64,000 nucleotides of DNA from Burkholderiales bacterium (GTDB lineage: Bacteria > Pseudomonadota > Gammaproteobacteria > Burkholderiales > Burkholderiaceae_C): contig RXJW01000043.1 in assembly GCA_003963005.1 (NCBI GenBank), positions 62,001 to 126,000 on the forward strand, in the 5' to 3' direction. Made by a program: the position numbers and the translations under genes. Shown one piece after another: positions 60,196 to 64,000 of the stretch. Position 1 is the first letter of the stretch, and each line of letters starts with the position of its first letter. The notes under the pieces were generated by a model. The model was not told the DNA's origin. It was given only the letters and a program-made list of their open reading frames with translations, and searched no databases.

Positions 60196-60873
60196 ATGGC
60201 TGATTCCCTCAAGACCCGCGTGGGCCGCGTCGTGGCCGGTGGCCTGCATGCGCTGCTGGACCGTCTCGAAGACCTGAACTCCCAGGCTGCGCTCGAGCAG
60301 GCCGTGCGCGAGGCCGATGGCGTCATCGACGAGGTGCGTCACGAACTCGGCCTGGTCAGCGCCAACCGGCACTTGGCCCAGCAGCAGCATGCGCGGCTCA
60401 ACCGCGGTCATGAAGACCTGAGCGACCAGATCGCCGAGGCCCTGGCGGCCAACCGGGAGGACTTGGCCGGCGCGGCCGTGGCGCGCCAGCTCGACATCGA
60501 GGCCCAGCTGCCGGTGCTGGAAGGCACGCTGGCCGACCTGGCCCGGCAGGAGCAGGAACTGCAGGGCTTCACGGCGGCGCTGCTGGCCAAGCGGCGCGAG
60601 ATGCAGGACGCGCTGTCCGCCTTCCGCCAGAGCCGCGCGGCTCCCGCCTCTGCCACGCAGGCGGCCGGCCAGAGCACGGTGGAGCAACGGCTCGCGCAGG
60701 TGACGGCGGCCTTTGACCGCGTCTACCAGCGTCACACCGGCCTGGCAGCCACTTCGCCAGCGGGAGACGTTGACCAGACAGCCCGCCTGAGTGAGCTTGA
60801 AGCCCTGGTGCGTGACCACAAGATCGCCGAGCGACTCGCCCGCTTCAAGGCCGACCCGGCCGGCCAGGCCTGA
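60196..60873 (+). CDS. PspA/IM30-family membrane-protection protein
   Basis: The 225-residue protein is almost wholly alpha-helical with long coiled coils. It opens SLKTRVGRVVAGGLHALLDR, an amphipathic start like that of PspA, then VREADGVIDEVRHELGLVSA and LEGTLADLARQEQELQGFTA; a PspA-typical 'LEALVRDHKIAERLARFKAD' ends it. PspA/IM30 proteins form ESCRT-III-like assemblies on damaged membranes. Length fits the family. It lies in an operon with the ribbon-helix-helix-like gene, YqiJ and flotillin; no pspF or pspBC genes are nearby. Confidence 0.85.
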   Translation: MADSLKTRVGRVVAGGLHALLDRLEDLNSQAALEQAVREADGVIDEVRHELGLVSANRHLAQQQHARLNRGHEDLSDQIAEALAANREDLAGAAVARQLDIEAQLPVLEGTLADLARQEQELQGFTAALLAKRREMQDALSAFRQSRAAPASATQAAGQSTVEQRLAQVTAAFDRVYQRHTGLAATSPAGDVDQTARLSELEALVRDHKIAERLARFKADPAGQA

Positions 60874-60905
60874 CACTGCAGTCGCACTCACAACCGGGAG
60901 GACCG

Positions 60906-61532
60906 ATGAATCTGTTCACTGCGCCCGAGACCCTGCCCTTCGGCGTGGCTGCGGCGCTGATCGTCGCGATTGCGCTGCTGGAGGGGCTGGGCATGCTGGT
61001 GGCGATGAGCCCCAGCAATGTGCTGGACAACCTGCTGCCCCATGCCGGGCCCGAGTCGGGCCTGGACCGCGTGCTCGGCTGGCTGCACCTGGGGCGCGTG
61101 CCGGCGCTGGTGCTGCTGCTGTTGTTCCTGCTCGGGTACGCGCTGTTCGGCTATGCGCTGCAGAAGGTCGCCCACGTGATGCTGGGCCATTTCCTGCCCG
61201 CTTGGGCCGCGGGGCTGCTGGCCGTGCCGCCCGGGATGGCCACCGTGCGCGGCCTGGGCAGCCTGGTGGCGCACATCATTCCACGCGACGAGACGACGGC
61301 GGTGAGCGATCAGTCACTGGTGGGCCGCACCGGCGTCGTCAGCGCCGGTGCCGCCCGGCGGGGCCTGGCAGCCCAGGCCCGCGTGCGTGACGCTCACGGT
61401 CGCATGCACTATCTGATGGTTGAGCCTGACTTCGATGAAGAGGTGTTCGAGGAAGGCGCGCAGATCCTTATCGTGCGAAAGCAGGGTGCGTTCTACCGCT
61501 GCATTGCCAACCCGCACCCGCATCTGATCTGA
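60906..61532 (+). CDS. yqiJ: YqiJ-family membrane protein
   Basis: The 208-residue protein has three or four membrane helices (GVAAALIVAIALLEGLGMLV; VPALVLLLLFLLGYALFGYA; FLPAWAAGLLAVPPGMATV) and a C-terminal OB-fold-like domain (SLVGRTGVVSAGAARRGLAA; RMHYLMVEPDFDEEVFEEGA; QILIVRKQGAFYRCI). This is the NfeD-related layout of YqiJ, which is encoded beside the flotillin YqiK in Escherichia coli and here too, 20 bp upstream. NfeD-type proteins are partners of flotillins and stomatins in membrane microdomains. The symbol follows that pairing. Confidence 0.88.
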   Translation: MNLFTAPETLPFGVAAALIVAIALLEGLGMLVAMSPSNVLDNLLPHAGPESGLDRVLGWLHLGRVPALVLLLLFLLGYALFGYALQKVAHVMLGHFLPAWAAGLLAVPPGMATVRGLGSLVAHIIPRDETTAVSDQSLVGRTGVVSAGAARRGLAAQARVRDAHGRMHYLMVEPDFDEEVFEEGAQILIVRKQGAFYRCIANPHPHLI

Positions 61533-61552
61533 ACCGAGGGAGAAAGGAACAC

Positions 61553-63265
61553 ATGGACAACATCATTGAAATCGCCGGCATGGCCGGCATCGCCCTGGTC
61601 GGCCTGCTGACCATCGGCTTCGTCTTCGCGCGCCTGTACAAGCGCAGCACCAAGGAGACCGCCTTCGTGCGCACCGGCCTGGGCGGCCAGAAGGTCATCA
61701 TGGACGGCGGCGCCATCGTGCTGCCGGTGTTCCATGAGCGCGTGCTCGTGAACATGAACACCCTGAAGCTGGAGGTACAGCGCCGCGAGCGCGAAAGCCT
61801 CATCACCAAGGACCGCATGCGCGTGGACGTGACCGCGGCCTTCTTCGTGCGCGTGAAGCAGACCGAGGAAGCCGTCAGCACGGCCGCCCAGACGCTCGGT
61901 GCCCGCACGATGAGCCCGAACGAGCTCAAGGCGCTGGTCGAAGACAAGTTCGTCGACAGCCTGCGCGCCACGGCCGCGACCATGACCATCCAGGAGCTGC
62001 AGGACAAGCGCCGCGACTTCGTGCAGGCGGTGCAGAACGCCGTCGCCGAGGACCTGGAGAAGAACGGCCTGGAGCTGGAATCGGTGTCGCTCACGAGCCT
62101 AGACCAGACCGACAAGCAGTTCTTCAACCCCAACAACGCCTTCGACGCCGAGGGCCTGACGCGCCTGACCGAGCAGACCGAAGCCCGCCGCAAGCAGCGC
62201 AACGACGTCGAGCAGGACACCGAGGTGCAGGTGCGCACCAAGAACCTGGAAGCCAGCCGGCAGAAGCTCACCATCGAGAAGGACCAGGAGTTCGCCACGC
62301 TGGCGCAGAAGCGCGAGGTGGAAGTGGCGCGTGCCGAGCAGATCGCGCTGATCGCGGCGCAGCAGGCCGAGCGCAGCCGCGAGGCCGAGACCGTCAAGAT
62401 CGAGGCGGAGCGCCAGGTCGGCCAGCGCCGCATCGAAGCCGAGCGTGAGATCAAGGCTGCCGAGATCGAGAAGAACCTCGTCATCCAGACGCGCGAGATC
62501 GAGCAGGAGCGCCAGGCCGAGCTCAAGCGCGCCGAGCAGCGCAAGCAGGTGGAGATCGCCCGCCAGGACACGCAGATCGCCATCGCCACCAAGTCCCGCG
62601 AGCAGTCCGAGGCCGACGCGGCCGCCAACCTCGCCCGCGCCGAGGCGGTGAAGGCCGAGGAAACCGTCAACACGGCCCGCCAGGTCGCCGTGGCGGAACG
62701 CGAAAAGGCCATCCAGCTGATCGAGGCCAGCAAGGACGCCGAGCAGAACGCGATTGCCGTCAAGGTGTCGGCCTCCGCCGAGAAGGAAGCCGCCATCGAC
62801 CGCGCCGAGGCGCTGACCATCGAGGCCAAGGCCAAGCAGGCTGCTGCACTGGCCGAGGCCGAAGGCCGCCGCGCGATCAACGAGGCCCTCAACACGCTGT
62901 CGGCGGCGCAGATCGATCTGCAGGTGCGCACGCAACTGCTGCAGCAGCTGCCGGCCATCCTCGCGCAGGCCGTCAAGCCGATGGAGCAGATCGACTCGAT
63001 CCGCATCGTGCAGGTCAACGGCCTGCCCGGCCAGGGCGGCTCGGACGGCGCTGCCGGTGGCAGCGGCGCGACCTTCCCCGAGCAGGTCATGAACTCGGCC
63101 CTGCAGTACCAGGTGGCCAAGCCCATCGTCGACGCCGTCATGCACGACGCCGGGCTGTCCAACCAGGGCATCACCGGTCTCGCGCAGAACCTCGCGACGA
63201 TGTTCAGGCCGGCCGGCGCACCCGCCCCGGCCCCCGCCCCGGCCCCGGTTCCGGCGGCAGAGTAA
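61553..63265 (+). CDS. yqiK: Flotillin family protein, YqiK type
   Basis: The 570-residue protein has an N-terminal membrane helix (AGMAGIALVGLLTIGFVFAR), an SPFH/band-7 domain (about 30-210: FVRTGLGGQKVIMDGGAIVL; ITKDRMRVDVTAAFFVRVK; LEKNGLELESVSLTSLDQT) and a long Ala/Glu-rich coiled coil (about 210-490) with repeated AEA and AEK units. A low-complexity Pro-Ala tail ends it. Flotillins scaffold membrane microdomains and interact with NfeD-type partners, here YqiJ. It is last in the PspA operon. Length is typical for YqiK. Confidence 0.93.
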   Translation: MDNIIEIAGMAGIALVGLLTIGFVFARLYKRSTKETAFVRTGLGGQKVIMDGGAIVLPVFHERVLVNMNTLKLEVQRRERESLITKDRMRVDVTAAFFVRVKQTEEAVSTAAQTLGARTMSPNELKALVEDKFVDSLRATAATMTIQELQDKRRDFVQAVQNAVAEDLEKNGLELESVSLTSLDQTDKQFFNPNNAFDAEGLTRLTEQTEARRKQRNDVEQDTEVQVRTKNLEASRQKLTIEKDQEFATLAQKREVEVARAEQIALIAAQQAERSREAETVKIEAERQVGQRRIEAEREIKAAEIEKNLVIQTREIEQERQAELKRAEQRKQVEIARQDTQIAIATKSREQSEADAAANLARAEAVKAEETVNTARQVAVAEREKAIQLIEASKDAEQNAIAVKVSASAEKEAAIDRAEALTIEAKAKQAAALAEAEGRRAINEALNTLSAAQIDLQVRTQLLQQLPAILAQAVKPMEQIDSIRIVQVNGLPGQGGSDGAAGGSGATFPEQVMNSALQYQVAKPIVDAVMHDAGLSNQGITGLAQNLATMFRPAGAPAPAPAPAPVPAAE

Positions 63266-63443
63266 GCCCGCTCGGGAGGCTTTCGTCGCCGTCGCGGCAC
63301 CGCTCGCTCTGCTGGCGGCGCACGATGCGCTTGCCATCGGCCAGCGGCTGGATGTTCTCGTGCACGGCGGTGTCGCCGGGGTCGTCCGCGGATTCGTCCG
63401 GGGGCAGGCGGCCGCTCGTGTCCCGGTCGCCGGCAGAACACAT
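63204..63443 (-). CDS. Possible small acidic/basic protein opposite the flotillin 3' end
   Basis: A leftward 79-codon frame from ATG 63443 reads DTSGRLPPDESADDPGDTAV, then HENIQPLADGKRIVRRQQSE, with protein-like composition before a Pro/Gly/Arg tail that is simply antisense to the flotillin Pro-Ala repeats (62-bp overlap). There is no good ribosome-binding site. I have an impression of similarity to short uncharacterised proteobacterial proteins but cannot name a family. Without it, 63266-63503 is a 238-bp gap with no recognised signal. Confidence 0.3.
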   Translation of the reverse strand: MCSAGDRDTSGRLPPDESADDPGDTAVHENIQPLADGKRIVRRQQSERCRDGDESLPSGLTLPPEPGPGRGPGRVRRPA

Positions 63444-63503
63444 CACAAGACCCGAGGCTGCCCGCCACAATCCAGGGCTTCCGCGTCTGGTTGCCGCTCG
63501 CCC

Positions 63504-64000
63504 ATGCCTGTCCTGCCCACCAAGCTGCCGAACACCGGCACCACCATCTTCACCGTCATGTCGGCGCTCGCCGCGGAGCATGGCGCCGTCAATCTCGGCC
63601 AGGGTTTCCCGGATTTCGGCGCCGACCCGGCGCTGCTGCAGCACCTGACCGACGCGATGGCCGCAGGCCACAACCAGTACCCGCCCATGACCGGTGTGCC
63701 CGCGCTGCGCCAGGCGGTGGCCGCCAAGCTCAACCGCCTGTACGGCTCGGCCTATGACGCCGACCGCGACATCACCATCACCGCCGGCGGCACGCAGGGC
63801 CTGATCACCGCGCTGCATGCCTGCGTGGGCGCGGGCGACGAAGTCCTCATCATCGAACCGGCCTACGACAGCTACGACCCGGCCATCCGCCTCGCCGGCG
63901 CCGTGCCCGTGGGGGTGCCGATGACGGCTGACTATCGGCTGGACTGGCCGGCCGTGCGCGCTGCCATCACGCCGCGCACGCGGGCGCTGGTGCTGAACAC
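63504..64000 (+). CDS. PLP-dependent aminotransferase (YbdL-type), cut by the window edge
   Basis: The first 165 codons are present. From ATG 63504 the protein reads LPNTGTTIFTVMSALAAEHG, then AVNLGQGFPDFGADPALLQH, NQYPPMTGVPALRQAVAAKL, ITAGGTQGLITALHACVG and IIEPAYDSYDPAIRLAGA. This is the N-terminal half of a class I/II aminotransferase close to YbdL, which transaminates methionine and aromatic residues with keto acids. The PLP lysine lies beyond the window. It is 238 bp from the flotillin gene and seems unrelated to that operon. Confidence 0.9.
   Translation, partial: MPVLPTKLPNTGTTIFTVMSALAAEHGAVNLGQGFPDFGADPALLQHLTDAMAAGHNQYPPMTGVPALRQAVAAKLNRLYGSAYDADRDITITAGGTQGLITALHACVGAGDEVLIIEPAYDSYDPAIRLAGAVPVGVPMTADYRLDWPAVRAAITPRTRALVLN

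Noticed and set aside
61468-63468. A 666-codon leftward open frame opposite the flotillin gene
   Set aside because: It is Ser/Ala/Arg-rich shadow sequence produced by the coiled-coil codons of the flotillin on the other strand; the plus-strand frame has clear SPFH and coiled-coil domains.

Overview
This is a compact, high-GC (estimated by eye near 70%) chromosomal window from a betaproteobacterium. The set of genes suggests the order Burkholderiales, probably a relative of Rubrivivax, Roseateles or Ideonella: split metH, zinc-finger zf-CHCC protein, cytochrome c5-type protein, TIGR02285 solute-binding proteins, and many ATGA, GTGA or TGATG gene overlaps. That placement is inference from protein content; no rRNA gene is present. 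There is one tRNA gene (Arg, CCG anticodon), no CRISPR array and no complete insertion sequence.

Layout. (1) 1-4909 is a small accessory redox cluster (cupin, SDR, an unidentified 60-codon remnant, aldo/keto reductase, DHA2-type MFS exporter) facing a divergent LysR regulator. It is decaying: the cupin and the regulator each contain one in-frame TAG. (2) 4910-6814 is a scar beside tRNA-Arg. It holds a start-less polymorphic-toxin C-terminus with an overlapping candidate immunity gene, abutting a 3' fragment of a TniQ-like transposition gene. (3) 6950-20066 is mostly housekeeping: membrane-anchored cytochrome c, a YheT hydrolase group, a lipoprotein with HELTH, ilvE, a PilZ protein, a PhnD-like binding protein coupled to a hybrid histidine kinase, radA, and LysE and EamA exporters. 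(4) 20292-31682 holds a carboxylesterase lipoprotein, an AraC regulator, arfB, alr, lplT, an SGNH hydrolase, glutathione peroxidase, a Crp/Fnr regulator, a DUF2332 protein, tyrB and a TIGR02285 protein.

(5) 31793-49109 is a locus of genes for D-amino acids and cell-wall peptides. It encodes a DadA-like dehydrogenase, two penicillin-recognising serine hydrolases, PBP4, two LD-carboxypeptidases (one with a likely Tat signal), an agmatinase-family enzyme, a TonB-dependent receptor, an ornithine-cyclodeaminase-family enzyme, VanX-type D-Ala-D-Ala dipeptidase, a LysR regulator and a DppA-like peptide-binding protein. Together they could import, trim and deaminate murein-derived or other D-amino-acid peptides. 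(6) 49319-52591 encodes a 1090-aa exported lipoprotein of mixed architecture. (7) 52619-55640 is an overlapping chain of dehalogenase-like hydrolase, tartrate dehydrogenase-like enzyme and the homocysteine-binding half of MetH, followed by two integral membrane genes with DUF2157 and DUF4401/GDYXXLXY domains.

(8) 58246-63265 is the strongest candidate for an under-described system. A DUF7832-like/Sel1-repeat membrane protein is divergent from an operon of a ribbon-helix-helix-like protein, PspA/IM30, YqiJ and a YqiK-type flotillin. The shared promoter carries two copies of a 10-bp sequence exactly 30 bp apart. The window ends inside a YbdL-type aminotransferase gene.
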